Below, in pieces: positions 18,056 through 27,021 of a stretch of DNA of 64,000 bases. Source of the stretch: Alphaproteobacteria bacterium (lineage in GTDB: Bacteria; Pseudomonadota; Alphaproteobacteria; Caulobacterales; Aquidulcibacteraceae); the NCBI GenBank assembly GCA_016124655.1, contig WGNI01000011.1:128196-192195 (forward strand). Direction: 5' to 3'. Both the position numbers and the translations under genes were made by a program. Below the pieces are notes generated by a model, which saw only the letters and a program-made list of their open reading frames with translations, was not told the DNA's origin and did not search any database. Each line of letters opens with the position of its first letter. Within the stretch, counting starts at the first letter, position 1.

Positions 18056-18517
18056 ATGCGAACTATTATTCTTGCTGCGCTCATTGCGGGTTCAGCCGCT
18101 CCCGCCTTCGCCGACGCAACGCCGTATCAGCCCGCCTCGATGTCGGCCTCGCGCTATGGCTTCAGCGAAGCCTATATCGCCCCGGAGCGCGTGCGCATCT
18201 CTTTCAGCGGAAACGCGGAGACAACGCTCGATGACGCCGAAGCCTTCGTGCTCTATCGCGCGGCGGAAGTGAGCTTGTTGCGCGGCTACAGTCACTTCCA
18301 GGTGGTCGATCATCACGTTGAGACGCGCACGGAGCTGGCCCCGTCCGGCCCGCCCTTGCCCCCGATCGCGCCGCGCCGCTACCGCGAGTTCAATCGCTAC
18401 GCCGTGAGCTCCGACATCGTCATGCATCGCGGCGCGCCGCCGTCGTCTGCGCGCAACGCGTACGACGCGCTTGAGGTGCGCGAAAACCTCGTCTGGCGCG
18501 TCGCCCAACCCTTCTGA
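18056..18517 (+). CDS. CC0125/CC1285-like envelope protein, signal peptidase I form
   Basis: 153 residues. The signal peptide MRTIILAALIAGSAAPAFADA ends in an AxA cleavage site and has no lipobox Cys, so a free periplasmic product is expected. The mature part shares with the next gene the pattern GF/YxExxxxPxRxxIS(F/Y).G...T, YLLYRAAE-like helix (FVLYRAAEVSLLRGY), a late SDIVMHRG strand and NAYDALEVRENL. I match this to small Caulobacter proteins of the CC0125/CC1285 group, function unknown. The ATG at 18056 follows CGGAG by about 8 bases. Tandem duplicate of 18542. Confidence 0.7.
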   Translation: MRTIILAALIAGSAAPAFADATPYQPASMSASRYGFSEAYIAPERVRISFSGNAETTLDDAEAFVLYRAAEVSLLRGYSHFQVVDHHVETRTELAPSGPPLPPIAPRRYREFNRYAVSSDIVMHRGAPPSSARNAYDALEVRENLVWRVAQPF

Positions 18518-18541
18518 TCTCAAACCGAAAGGAGACATCTC

Positions 18542-18994
18542 ATGCGAATCTTCATTCTAGCCGCGACCGCCGGTCTGCTTGCAGCGTGCGCTTCTCAAGG
18601 CGGCTACCAGGCGCGCAGCGCCAATGATCCCTACGGCTACGCGGAAATGCAGGTCGAACCTGGCCGCATGCTGATCAGCTACAGAGGCGATACCAGCACG
18701 CCGCGCGAAACCGTGGAGATGTATTTGCTCTATCGCGCCGCCGAGACGACCCTTGAGCATGGCCACGACTACTTCGTCGCCGCCGGTCACGACGTCGACG
18801 CGCAAACGCGATTGGAGCAGACCACGTTCCGTCCGCGCTTCGGCTCCACTTATCGCACGATTTCCAATCACAACGCCGCCATCGACATCGTCATGCGCGA
18901 CGGTGAGCGTCCGAAAAATCTCGCCAACGCATATGAAGCCCGCGCCGTGCGCGAAGCGTTGGGTCCCCGCGTGACCGCGGCCCAGCGTCAATAA
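18542..18994 (+). CDS. CC0125/CC1285-like lipoprotein
   Basis: A 150-residue lipoprotein (lipobox GLLAAC, Cys about residue 16), likely anchored in the outer membrane. The mature domain has a short strand-rich start (YGYAEMQVEPGRMLISYRGDT), a helix (MYLLYRAAETTLEHGHDYFVAAG), and the closing DIVMRDGERP..ANAYEARAVREAL. It is the paralogue of the gene 24 bases upstream, with the same architecture but lipidated. AAAGGAG sits 8 bases before the ATG. The pair precedes the efflux operon on the same strand; no function is known for the family. Confidence 0.78.
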   Translation: MRIFILAATAGLLAACASQGGYQARSANDPYGYAEMQVEPGRMLISYRGDTSTPRETVEMYLLYRAAETTLEHGHDYFVAAGHDVDAQTRLEQTTFRPRFGSTYRTISNHNAAIDIVMRDGERPKNLANAYEARAVREALGPRVTAAQRQ

Positions 18995-19055
18995 CTGAAA
19001 AAGCAGGGCGGGAGCGCGTCAAGCGCTCTCGTCTCTCGGGGAACGGGAGGATGTC

Positions 19056-20495
19056 ATGGTGCTCGCACGAACTTCACGGCGGATTTGGCTTGTCGGCGCT
19101 GCGTCGGCTGCGCTGTGGTCTTGCGCCACGCCGCCCGATCTTGGTCCGCGACCCGAATTGACGTCGCCCGCTCAGCTGGAGAGCGCACAAAGTTTTTCCT
19201 CGGCGCCGACGCAGTGGCCTTCCGATTCATGGTGGATTGATTATGGCGATCCGCAGCTCAACGCGCTCATCGAGGAAGCGCTTGAAGATGCGCCAAGCCT
19301 GGCGGCGGCCGCAGCGAGAGTTGCGCGCGCGCAGGCCGATGCGCAGCAATCCGGCGCCGCGCGTCTGCCAAGCGTAAGCGCGCAGACGCAGATTGAGACA
19401 TCGCAGCAGGATTTCTCTGCAGACAATCTGCCCGACGTGATCCGCAACGCCGTGCCCAGCGATTGGTCCACGCGCACCAACGCCGCCGTGACGCTGCAGT
19501 ATCAGCTCGACTTCTTTGGGCGCAATCGCGCCACGTTCGCCGCGGCAACCTCGCGCGCGCAGGCCGCTGAAGCCGAAGCCGCGGCGGCGCGCTTGCAGCT
19601 CTCCACGGCGGTGGCGCTGGCTTACGCGGAATTCGTTCGCCTGCACGCAGAACGCGCCGCCCTGGAAGACGCCTTGGCGGTGCGCGAAGCCAGCGTCGAA
19701 CTGGTCGCTCAGCGCGTAATCCGGGGTCTGGAGAATGAAGGCCAAGCGAGCCAGGCCGCCTCCGAACGCGCGCAGGCGCGTGCAGACATTGTCGCCGCCG
19801 ACGCAGCGATTGCACGCACGCGCAATCAACTCGCCGCGCTCTTGGGCAAGGGGCCAGACCGCGGGCTGGCGATCGCGGCGCCGAACGGCTTTGCGCTGAA
19901 CCCGGTGGGTCTTCCGACGCAAATAGAACTCGACCTGATTGGGCGGAGGCCGGATCTTGTCGCTGCACGGCTTGGCGCGGAGAGCGCTGCGCATCGCATC
20001 GATGCGGCGCGCGCGGATTTCTACCCCAACATCAATCTTGTCGCGATCGCGGGCTTGCAGACGCTGGGCCTGGATCGGTTGGGCGGCGGCGATGTCCGCT
20101 TTGCGCAGGCCGGACCCGCGATTTCGCTACCGATCTTTTCTGGCGGTCGCATCGAAGGCGCCTATCGCGGCGCACGCGCTGACTATGACGAGGCCGTCGC
20201 GCAATACAATCAGGCGCTCGCCGATGCGCTGCGAGAAGTGGCCGACGCTCTGGGCGATCGGCGTGCTCTCGAAGCGCAACGCGATGAACAACGCGGAGCG
20301 CTGGCGCACGCTGAAAACGCCTACCGCATCGCGCGCCTGCGCTACCAGGGTGGGCTCGTCAGCTACATCGACACCCTCAGCGCGGAATCCAATGTCATCG
20401 CGCAGCGTCGCGCTGTCGCCGACCTGGAGGCGCGCGCCTTGTCGCTCGACATAACGCTGATCCGCGCATTGGGCGGCGGATACGGCACTTCGTGA
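19056..20495 (+). CDS. NodT-type outer membrane efflux lipoprotein (TolC family)
   Basis: A 479-residue outer-membrane factor of a tripartite exporter. The N-terminus has a signal peptide and lipobox (ALWSCA), then the NodT-family SDSWWIDYGDPQLNALIEEAL opening. Two long helical-hairpin repeats follow, containing YQLDFFGRN (the first TolC strand) and SLPIFSGGRIEGAYRGARADYDEAV. YRIARLRYQGGLVSYIDTLSAE is the family's C-terminal helix. It would form the periplasm-spanning trimeric channel for the HlyD and DHA2 proteins downstream, with 30 and 25 bases between the genes. Confidence 0.93.
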   Translation: MVLARTSRRIWLVGAASAALWSCATPPDLGPRPELTSPAQLESAQSFSSAPTQWPSDSWWIDYGDPQLNALIEEALEDAPSLAAAAARVARAQADAQQSGAARLPSVSAQTQIETSQQDFSADNLPDVIRNAVPSDWSTRTNAAVTLQYQLDFFGRNRATFAAATSRAQAAEAEAAAARLQLSTAVALAYAEFVRLHAERAALEDALAVREASVELVAQRVIRGLENEGQASQAASERAQARADIVAADAAIARTRNQLAALLGKGPDRGLAIAAPNGFALNPVGLPTQIELDLIGRRPDLVAARLGAESAAHRIDAARADFYPNINLVAIAGLQTLGLDRLGGGDVRFAQAGPAISLPIFSGGRIEGAYRGARADYDEAVAQYNQALADALREVADALGDRRALEAQRDEQRGALAHAENAYRIARLRYQGGLVSYIDTLSAESNVIAQRRAVADLEARALSLDITLIRALGGGYGTS

Positions 20496-20525
20496 AGGCT
20501 CACAGTTCGAAACAGGAGGATCCCC

Positions 20526-21647
20526 ATGGCTGACGGCGCAAACTTCACTTTTATCGAGTCCGAGAGCGTTGAAGGAGGCGGCAACACCGAAGATGCACCG
20601 CCTCCGCGCAAAAAAATGAGCAAGACGCGCAAGGCGATGTTGCTCGGCGCGGCGGGCATCGTCGCGAAATTGGCGCTGGGCGCGGGCGCGTTTCTCTACT
20701 TCACCGCGGCCCACTATGTGACGACCGACAACGCCTATGTCGGCGCAGCCACGGCGCAGATCAATGCGCAGGTATCCGGGCAAATCCTGGACGTGCGCGT
20801 GGAAGATACGCAATCCGTGCGGCGCGGCGACGTACTGGCGATCGTGGATCCGGAGGACGCGCAGCTCAATCTCGCCCGCGCAGAAGCGGAATATCGGCGC
20901 ACGCTGCAGCGCGTGCGGCAATACTATGCGCAGGAAGCCTCCGCCGCGGCGCAGCTGCGCGCGCGGCAGGCTGAGCTAGCGCGCACTGGAGTCGACTACG
21001 CGCGCCGGCGCGCACTGGCGCAAACCGGCGCCGTGTCCGGCGAAGAATTGACCGCCACCCGCGCGGCCTACGAGGCGGCGCGCGCCAACGCCGTCGCGGC
21101 CGAACAAAATCTCGAAGCGCAGCGCGCACTGACCCGCGGCGGCGGCGTGGAGAACCATCCGGAGGTCGCCTCCGCGCGCGCCTCCATGCAGACCGCGCAC
21201 TTGGCGCTGGAGCGCACCACGATCCGCGCGCCGATCGATGGAATCGTCACGCAGCGCAGCGCGCAAGTCGGACAACGCATCGAGGTGGGCCAACCGCTGA
21301 TGAGCGTCGCGCCGATTCAGGAGGCGTACGTCGACGCGAACTTCAAGGAAGGCCAGCTTGCCCATGTGCGCGCCGGCCAGCCCGTGGAGCTGCACGCCGA
21401 TCTCTATGGCGATCGCGTGACGTACCACGGCCGCGTTGAAGGCCTTGGCGGCGGCACCGGCTCGGCCTTCGCTGTCATCCCGGCGCAGAACGCAACCGGC
21501 AACTGGATCCGCGTGGTGCAGCGCGTTCCGGTCCGCATCGCGCTCGACCCCGCCGAACTGGCCCAGCACCCGCTGCGCGTCGGCTTGTCGATGGAAGCCA
21601 GGATCGACGTGCGCGATCAGGACGCGCCGTCAGGGTTCGCACACTGA
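20526..21647 (+). CDS. HlyD/EmrA-family membrane fusion protein
   Basis: A 373-residue periplasmic adaptor: a short cytoplasmic tail, one membrane helix (about residues 37-58), then a beta-barrel/lipoyl/coiled-coil hairpin. VTTDNAYVGAATAQINAQVSGQI.DVRVEDTQSVRRGD is the EmrA-type biotinyl-lipoyl half. An Ala/Arg/Glu-rich coiled coil follows (about 115-210), then the second half TTIRAPIDGIVTQRSAQVGQ. It links the DHA2 pump to the NodT-type channel. AGGAGG lies 6 bases before the ATG. Confidence 0.93.
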   Translation: MADGANFTFIESESVEGGGNTEDAPPPRKKMSKTRKAMLLGAAGIVAKLALGAGAFLYFTAAHYVTTDNAYVGAATAQINAQVSGQILDVRVEDTQSVRRGDVLAIVDPEDAQLNLARAEAEYRRTLQRVRQYYAQEASAAAQLRARQAELARTGVDYARRRALAQTGAVSGEELTATRAAYEAARANAVAAEQNLEAQRALTRGGGVENHPEVASARASMQTAHLALERTTIRAPIDGIVTQRSAQVGQRIEVGQPLMSVAPIQEAYVDANFKEGQLAHVRAGQPVELHADLYGDRVTYHGRVEGLGGGTGSAFAVIPAQNATGNWIRVVQRVPVRIALDPAELAQHPLRVGLSMEARIDVRDQDAPSGFAH

Positions 21648-21672
21648 AGCCTTTCGTTTGAGGGGATGCGCC

Positions 21673-23211
21673 ATGACCGGTTCTTCCGATGCGCTCGACC
21701 GCCCGCTGCAAGGCGGCATGCTGTTTCTGGCCGCGATTGTTTTGGCCAGTGCGAACTTTATCGCCGTGCTGGACATGACGATCGCCAATGTGTCGGTGCC
21801 CAACATCGCCGGCAGCCTCGGCATATCGGCAAGCCAGGGCACCTGGGTGATCACATCCTATTCTGTGGCGGAAGCGATTGTCGTTCCGCTGACGGGATGG
21901 ATCGCCGGGCGCTTCGGATCCGTGCGCGTGTTCACCACTGCAATGCTGCTCTTTGGCGCGTTCTCGGCGTTTTGCGGACTGGCGCAGTCCCTGGAGATGC
22001 TGGTCTTCGGCCGCATCATGCAGGGCCTCACCGGCGGCTTGTTGATGCCGCTATCGCAGACATTGCTGTTGCGCATCTTTCCCAAGGAAAAGGCGAACGC
22101 GGCGATGGCCATCTGGGCCATGACGACACTCATTGCGCCCGTTCTTGGCCCCATCCTGGGCGGATCGCTGTGCGATAATTTCGGCTGGCCGCTGATCTTC
22201 TTCATCAACGTGCCGCTTGCGATGTTCTGTGCGCCGGTCGCATTCAAGATGCTGCGCCGCTACGAGCAGTCGCCCGTGCGCATGCCGATCGACCTCATCG
22301 GCCTGTCACTGCTGATCCTGTTCGTCGGCGCGCTGCAATTGATGGTCGATCTTGGCAAGGAACACGCCTGGTTTGAGTCCCCCCTGATCGTCTCATTGGG
22401 CGTTATCGCAGCCGTCGGCTTCGTCGTGTTCGTGATTTGGGAGCTCAACCAACGCCATCCAATCGTCAATCTGCGGGTCTTCCGTCATCGCGGCTTCACC
22501 ATGAGCGTCATCACTCTGACGCTGGCCTTCGGCGCCATGTTCGCCGCCAATGTGCTGACGCCGCTCTGGCTGCAAAGCTACATGGGGTACACCTCGGCTT
22601 GGGCCGGTATGACGACCGCATGGTCTGGCGTGCTCGCCGTGATCGCGGCGCCGATCGTCGGCCAACGCATGGGCAAGGTCGATCCGCGCCGTCTGGTGTT
22701 CATTGGCTTGATCTGGCTCGCAGGCGTCACCGCATTGCGCTCCAACCTCACCAATGACGTCACCTATTGGCAGATCTCCATTCCCTTGTTGCTCATGGGT
22801 GCCGGACTGCCGTTCTTCTTCGTGCCGCTGACCGCGCTTTCTCTGGGCAGCGTTGAGCCGCACGAAACCGCGTCAGCCGCAGGTCTGCAAAACTTTCTGC
22901 GCACGCTTTCGGGCGCGGTGGCGACCTCCGTGGTGCAAACCGTGTGGGAAGACAAGGCGAGCTACAACCATGCCGAACTTTCTGGCGTGGTGGATCGATG
23001 GGGCGCAGCGGTTCGCGCCTACGAAGCTCAGGGCATGAGCCATGATCAGGCGATCTATGCGCTGAACAATCTCGTTGACGGCCAGAGCGTCATGATCGCG
23101 ACCAATCAGGTCATGGCGCTGGTGACGGCCGCATTCTTCCTGGCGGCGTGGGTGATCTGGCTTGCGCCCAAACCCAAACACGCAATCGACGCAACGCAAG
23201 CCGGACACTGA
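21673..23211 (+). CDS. DHA2-family (EmrB/QacA) drug:proton antiporter
   Basis: A 512-residue major facilitator with 14 predicted helices. Motif D1 is seen in helix 1 (FIAVLDMTIANVSVPNIAG). Helix 2 and the first loop read WVITSYSVAEAIVVPLTGWIAGRFGSV, and motif C is PVLGPILGGSLCDNFGW. This is the inner-membrane pump of an EmrAB-TolC-like exporter for hydrophobic compounds. I use the ATG at 21673, preceded by GAGGGG, because the longer frame overlaps the adaptor gene and has no family residues. A local regulator is not adjacent; the BTAD protein upstream is a candidate. Confidence 0.93.
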   Translation: MTGSSDALDRPLQGGMLFLAAIVLASANFIAVLDMTIANVSVPNIAGSLGISASQGTWVITSYSVAEAIVVPLTGWIAGRFGSVRVFTTAMLLFGAFSAFCGLAQSLEMLVFGRIMQGLTGGLLMPLSQTLLLRIFPKEKANAAMAIWAMTTLIAPVLGPILGGSLCDNFGWPLIFFINVPLAMFCAPVAFKMLRRYEQSPVRMPIDLIGLSLLILFVGALQLMVDLGKEHAWFESPLIVSLGVIAAVGFVVFVIWELNQRHPIVNLRVFRHRGFTMSVITLTLAFGAMFAANVLTPLWLQSYMGYTSAWAGMTTAWSGVLAVIAAPIVGQRMGKVDPRRLVFIGLIWLAGVTALRSNLTNDVTYWQISIPLLLMGAGLPFFFVPLTALSLGSVEPHETASAAGLQNFLRTLSGAVATSVVQTVWEDKASYNHAELSGVVDRWGAAVRAYEAQGMSHDQAIYALNNLVDGQSVMIATNQVMALVTAAFFLAAWVIWLAPKPKHAIDATQAGH

Positions 23212-23347
23212 ATCAAACATCGCCTTCGCACTCGAACGCCTTCGCCGCGTTCGTTCCGCGCGAGGCAACGACAAAACATCAATCAATCGCAGCGGATTGC
23301 GGCGCCGCCTGCGAACTTGAATGGCCGCGACAACAGGAGACTGGACA

Positions 23348-23758
23348 ATGTCACACGATGAACAAACCGGCCGCAATGTGAAAAAGATTGCAGCGGCGGG
23401 CTTTCTCGGCTTCGCGACCTGGTGTCTCGGCGCACCGCAAAGCGCGATCGCGACCCTTGCGCAGGACGGACACCAAGCCGCGCCGATCGCCATGCTCGCT
23501 GTTGGCGCGTTGGGCGCGCACGCGGCGGCGGCAGGCTTGTTTGCAGCATTCTACCGCTTCAAGCCAGCGACGTTTCCAGGATTTGCGGCGTCATTTCTGC
23601 CGATCCTCGCCGCCGATTGGTGGCTCTACGCCAAGGCCGGCGCCTTGAATTCCTTCATTCTGGCGCACGCAGCCGGCATCATCGCCATCTCCGCCCTGTG
23701 CGTCGCTGTGTTCTTCGCCGAGGAACGCCGCACGACCATTGCTGAACGCTGCGCCTAA
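23348..23758 (+). CDS. Hypothetical four-helix membrane protein
   Basis: 136 residues with about four hydrophobic segments (20-38, 50-70, 77-95, 103-122), no signal peptide and charged ends. Short loops and the FPGFAASFLPILAADWWLYAKAG segment suggest a compact inner-membrane protein; I do not recognise a family. ACAGGAG lies about 10 bases before the ATG. It follows the efflux pump by 136 bases on the same strand and its stop abuts the ribosome-binding site of the next gene, so it pairs more with that gene than with the pump. Confidence 0.65.
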   Translation: MSHDEQTGRNVKKIAAAGFLGFATWCLGAPQSAIATLAQDGHQAAPIAMLAVGALGAHAAAAGLFAAFYRFKPATFPGFAASFLPILAADWWLYAKAGALNSFILAHAAGIIAISALCVAVFFAEERRTTIAERCA

Positions 23759-23771
23759 GGAGTCAACGTAC

Positions 23772-24272
23772 ATGAAAACCATTCTGTTCATCGCGGTCTC
23801 CACGATCGCGCTCGCGGCCACAATCGATGGAGCATCCGCGCGCGTCGTGCGCGGCGGCTACTACAACGCGGCCGGCGGCGTCACCGCTGGCGGCGCGCAT
23901 GATGTGCGCGGCGCTTATGGCGGACGCGCCGTGGGAGAAGGCGGCGTCGTGACGAATGGCGACGGCGGCGGCGTCGCCGGCAGTCGCGGATGTGGACGCG
24001 ATGCCGCCGGCGGCGCCGGTTGTCGTTCCGGAGCCACGGCGTGGGATCGCAACGGCAATGTCGCGCACGAAGGCAGCGCTGTGTTCGAAGGTCCGCTCGG
24101 CGGCTATGGGAGCGCAAGCGGCGGGTGGACCCGCGACTCCGATGGAGACATCAACGGCGCGCGCAGCGGCGAATACACCATCGGCGATCGCACCTATTCC
24201 GCCGAAACCAGCGTGGAATCGGGCGAGGGCGTGGATCGCAGCGTGAGCTGCAGCGGCTCTGGCTGCCGGTAA
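23772..24272 (+). CDS. Secreted glycine-rich hypothetical protein
   Basis: 166 residues. A signal peptide (MKTILFIAVSTIALAATIDGASA) is followed by a mature part dominated by Gly, Ala, Ser and Asp with repeated GG turns (GGYYNAAGGVTAGG, GGDGGG..AGSRGCGRDAAGG). It has two Cys pairs (GCGRDAAGGAGC; SCSGSGC). The pattern ENxGxYGxAxGxW-like central part (GPLGGYGSASGGWTRDSDGDINGARSG) hints at a beta-rich extracellular protein. AAGGAG at 23757 overlaps the end of the preceding gene. Function unknown. Confidence 0.68.
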   Translation: MKTILFIAVSTIALAATIDGASARVVRGGYYNAAGGVTAGGAHDVRGAYGGRAVGEGGVVTNGDGGGVAGSRGCGRDAAGGAGCRSGATAWDRNGNVAHEGSAVFEGPLGGYGSASGGWTRDSDGDINGARSGEYTIGDRTYSAETSVESGEGVDRSVSCSGSGCR

Positions 24273-24408
24273 GCCGTCGCGCGCCATCGGTTCGGTTGGG
24301 CGCCGTCATGCCGTTTGTGAGCGGCATGGCGGCGTTGCGCGCTGTTTCACTTTCCGTCGCTTCCTGGCACTGTGGCCGCTTGATCTTGCACACGACAGGG
24401 ACCAACCG

Positions 24409-25551
24409 ATGAGCGGCGCACAGCGATTTTTGACCACCCATGTCGGCAGCCTGCCCAGGCCCGAACGTCTGATCGCGCTCATGTTCGCGCGCGAAGATGG
24501 TTTGCCGCTGCGCGAAGATGCTTTGGAGGCGGAGGTCGACGCGGCCGTCGCTTCGATTGTCGATCGTCAGGTCAGCGCGGGCCTTGATATCGTCAATGAC
24601 GGCGAAATGCCGAAGCCAAGTTACGCCACCTACATCAAGGACCGGCTCAGCGGCTTCGGCGGCGCGGGCGCAAGCTATGCCTTCCAGGACATCGAGGATT
24701 TTCCCGAGATCAAGACGCGCATCTTCGCCGATCCAGGCCGCAAGCATCGCCGCGCGCCCGCATGCAATGGGCCCATCGGCGTGAAGGACATGGACGCGCC
24801 GCGCAAGGACGCCGCCCGCCTGAACGCGGCGCTTGCGGGCCGCCCCGGCGCCAGGCCGTTCATGAGCGCGGCGTCGCCGGGCATGACGACATTGTTCTTC
24901 GGCAATGAATATTATCCAAGCCACGAAGACTATCTCTTCGCCGTCGCAGAAGGCTTGCGCCATGAATACGAGGCGATCGCCTCCGCCGGCGTGACTCTGC
25001 AGATCGATTGTCCGGACTTGGCCATGGGCCGGCACACGCAATACGCTCATCTCGATCTGAAAGGGTTTCGCGACCGCATGGCGCTGCACATCGAAGCCCT
25101 CAACCGCGCGGTCGCCAACATTCCCGCCGAGCAATTGCGCATGCATATGTGCTGGGGAAACTATCCCGGCCCGCATCATTGCGACGTGCCGTTCAAGGAC
25201 ATCATCGACATGGTGTGGCGCGCCAAACCGCAGACCATCTTGTTCGAAGCCGCCAATCCGCGCCACGCCCACGAATACGAATTGTTTGAAAGCGTAAAGC
25301 TGCCGGAAGGCAAGGTGCTTGCGCCGGGGGTGATCGAGTGCCAGTCCAACTACATTGAGCATCCAGAGCTCGTGGCGCAACGCATCGCGCGTTACGCGCA
25401 TCTCGTGGGCAGAGACAACGTCATCGCCGGCGTGGATTGCGGCTTTTCCATTCATGTCGGCTCTGGCGGCGTTGAACCGGGCGTAGCCTTCGCCAAGCTC
25501 AAGGCGCTGGCGGAAGGCGCAGCGCTCGCGTCCAAACAATTTTGGCCGTGA
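24409..25551 (+). CDS. MetE-core-type zinc-dependent alkyltransferase (cobalamin-independent methionine synthase II-like)
   Basis: A 380-residue single-domain protein equal to the C-terminal barrel of MetE. The start TTHVGSLPRPERL is the family opening. Zinc ligands are visible as H-x-C in LRMHMCWGNYPGPH, a Glu in ILFEAANPRHAHE, and Cys in GVDCGFS. Full MetE has a second N-terminal barrel that binds polyglutamyl folate; it is missing here. Stand-alone members include epoxyalkane:coenzyme M transferase and uncharacterised core-MetE proteins, which move alkyl groups to thiols. The genomic setting next to catabolic genes favours a substrate-specific alkyl or methyl transfer over methionine synthesis. 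It converges on the alpha/beta hydrolase. Confidence 0.82.
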   Translation: MSGAQRFLTTHVGSLPRPERLIALMFAREDGLPLREDALEAEVDAAVASIVDRQVSAGLDIVNDGEMPKPSYATYIKDRLSGFGGAGASYAFQDIEDFPEIKTRIFADPGRKHRRAPACNGPIGVKDMDAPRKDAARLNAALAGRPGARPFMSAASPGMTTLFFGNEYYPSHEDYLFAVAEGLRHEYEAIASAGVTLQIDCPDLAMGRHTQYAHLDLKGFRDRMALHIEALNRAVANIPAEQLRMHMCWGNYPGPHHCDVPFKDIIDMVWRAKPQTILFEAANPRHAHEYELFESVKLPEGKVLAPGVIECQSNYIEHPELVAQRIARYAHLVGRDNVIAGVDCGFSIHVGSGGVEPGVAFAKLKALAEGAALASKQFWP

Positions 25552-25557
25552 CGACCC

Positions 25558-26382
25558 CTAGGTCTCAATCTTGGCCATGAACGCGCGCAGCGCGGCGTTA
25601 TAAGCCTCGGGTTGATCGAGATTGCACAAATGCCCGCCGCCGGCGATGTCGATGCGCTCCGCATTCGGCAAACGCACGGTCAGCGCATCGGCGGCGCGGC
25701 GCCGCCACGGCGTGTCGAGCGCGCCCGTCAGCACGAGTGCGGGTTGCGTGATCTGCGCCAGGTCTTGCGGCTCCGCATCCCTCAAATACGAAGCCGCGCC
25801 GAGATCGCGACCCTCATAGTCGCGCACAATCGCCTCCGCGACCTGCGCCGCGTCCGTGCTGAAGGAGCGCATGAGGGGATGCGCGGCCCAAAGTTGTTTC
25901 ATCGCGTCGAGCCGGCCTTCGCGCGCAAGCATGGCGTATTCAACGATCGGAATCATTTCTTCCGGCCCTGGGCCGGGCGTCACGCCGCTCAGCGGCGCGC
26001 CGTGCAGAACCAGGCCGCACACCCGGCCCGGCGATTTCAGCGCAAAGTCGAGCGCGACGCGTCCGGCCTGCGACATGCCGATGATGATCGCGCGTTCAAC
26101 GCAAGCCCAATCCAGCACGCGGATCAGATCATAGGCTTCACGCGCGAGATCCGGTGGGGCGGAGGAGGCGCCAAATCCGCGTCGGTCGAGCGCGATGACG
26201 CGGTGCGACGCTGAGAACGCGGCGATCTGCGGCCGCCACATCCGCCAGTCGAGCGTCCAGCCATGCAGCAAGACCAGGGCCGGACCGGCGGCGCCCGCGC
26301 GCACAACGCGCAAGGCGCCGCCGTCAACGGCAAGGTCTGTGGCGTATGCATCCGCGCCGAGATCGGTGATGCGCGCCGGCAC
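25558..26382 (-). CDS. Alpha/beta-fold hydrolase
   Basis: A 274-residue hydrolase. The oxyanion HG loop is LVLLHGWTLDWRMW, the nucleophile elbow is IIGMSQAG (Ser of GxSxG), and the catalytic His is near the end in GGGHLCNLDQPEAYN; an acid follows beta-7 near LTGALDTPW. Ester, lactone or C-C bonded diketone substrates are typical of the class, so it could be a ring-fission hydrolase. GTG start. Last gene of a minus-strand set (receptor, WrbA, VOC, hydrolase) with a 21-base gap to the VOC gene. Confidence 0.85.
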   Translation of the reverse strand: MPARITDLGADAYATDLAVDGGALRVVRAGAAGPALVLLHGWTLDWRMWRPQIAAFSASHRVIALDRRGFGASSAPPDLAREAYDLIRVLDWACVERAIIIGMSQAGRVALDFALKSPGRVCGLVLHGAPLSGVTPGPGPEEMIPIVEYAMLAREGRLDAMKQLWAAHPLMRSFSTDAAQVAEAIVRDYEGRDLGAASYLRDAEPQDLAQITQPALVLTGALDTPWRRRAADALTVRLPNAERIDIAGGGHLCNLDQPEAYNAALRAFMAKIET

Positions 26383-26403
26383 GGTGGGGCTTTGCCGGAG
26401 ACC

Positions 26404-26985
26404 TCAGGCGGCGCGATCGGCGTGGCGATAGGTGTTGTTCACCGTATGATCGCCGGCAAGCCAGCGCTTCAGCTCCGCATGGGCCTTCGCGCGGCGCGCC
26501 GGCGCATCGCGCGCGGCCGCTTCGTCATCGCAGCAGAACTCGACGATCATGCCATTGGGATCGGTCACGTACACAGAACGGCAATAGCCGTGTTCGAGCA
26601 CGAAATGTCCAGGCTCGGTATAGCCCGCAGCCTTGATGCGAGCTTCGATCACGGCCTGCGCGTCCTTGTCGACGTTCAACGCGACATGATGGAACGGCGT
26701 AAACGGCATCTGCGGGCCGAACTGCGCCTGATCGGCGGGATCCGCGAATTGGAAGAACGCCAGCGCGCTGCCGTCGCCGAGTTCGAAGAAGGTGTGCATG
26801 TACGTGCGTTCCGCGCCGAACAGCTCGTCTTTTTCGCAGAACGTCGCCATCAGCGGCAGGCCGATCACGTCTTCATAGAATTTGCGGGTCGCTTCCATGT
26901 CGTTGGTGACATAGGCTGTGTGATGCAGGCGGCTCGGTAGCGCCGCACCAGCTTCCTTCTTCTTCCCGTTTCCAAACCAGCTCAT
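26404..26985 (-). CDS. VOC-family protein (glyoxalase/extradiol dioxygenase fold)
   Basis: 193 residues built of two beta-alpha-beta-beta-beta units. RLHHTAYVTNDMEATRKFYEDVIGLPL is the first unit with its metal-ligand His. HHVALNVDKDAQAVIEARIKAAGY opens the second, with VYVTDPNGMIVEFCCDD supplying the terminal Glu ligand. The H/H/E pattern allows a metal-dependent isomerase, lyase or dioxygenase. MSWFGNGKKKEAG at the N-terminus is an unusual charged leader. It sits between WrbA and the hydrolase in the presumed catabolic operon. Confidence 0.85.
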   Translation of the reverse strand: MSWFGNGKKKEAGAALPSRLHHTAYVTNDMEATRKFYEDVIGLPLMATFCEKDELFGAERTYMHTFFELGDGSALAFFQFADPADQAQFGPQMPFTPFHHVALNVDKDAQAVIEARIKAAGYTEPGHFVLEHGYCRSVYVTDPNGMIVEFCCDDEAAARDAPARRAKAHAELKRWLAGDHTVNNTYRHADRAA

Positions 26986-27021
26986 GTTTCGCCTCCAGAC
27001 TTGCGTTGAGATACCCCTTGA

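Noticed and set aside
24273-24408. SAM or cobalamin riboswitch before the MetE-core gene
   Set aside because: Only a simple CATGCCG/CGGCATG hairpin is visible; no riboswitch core elements.
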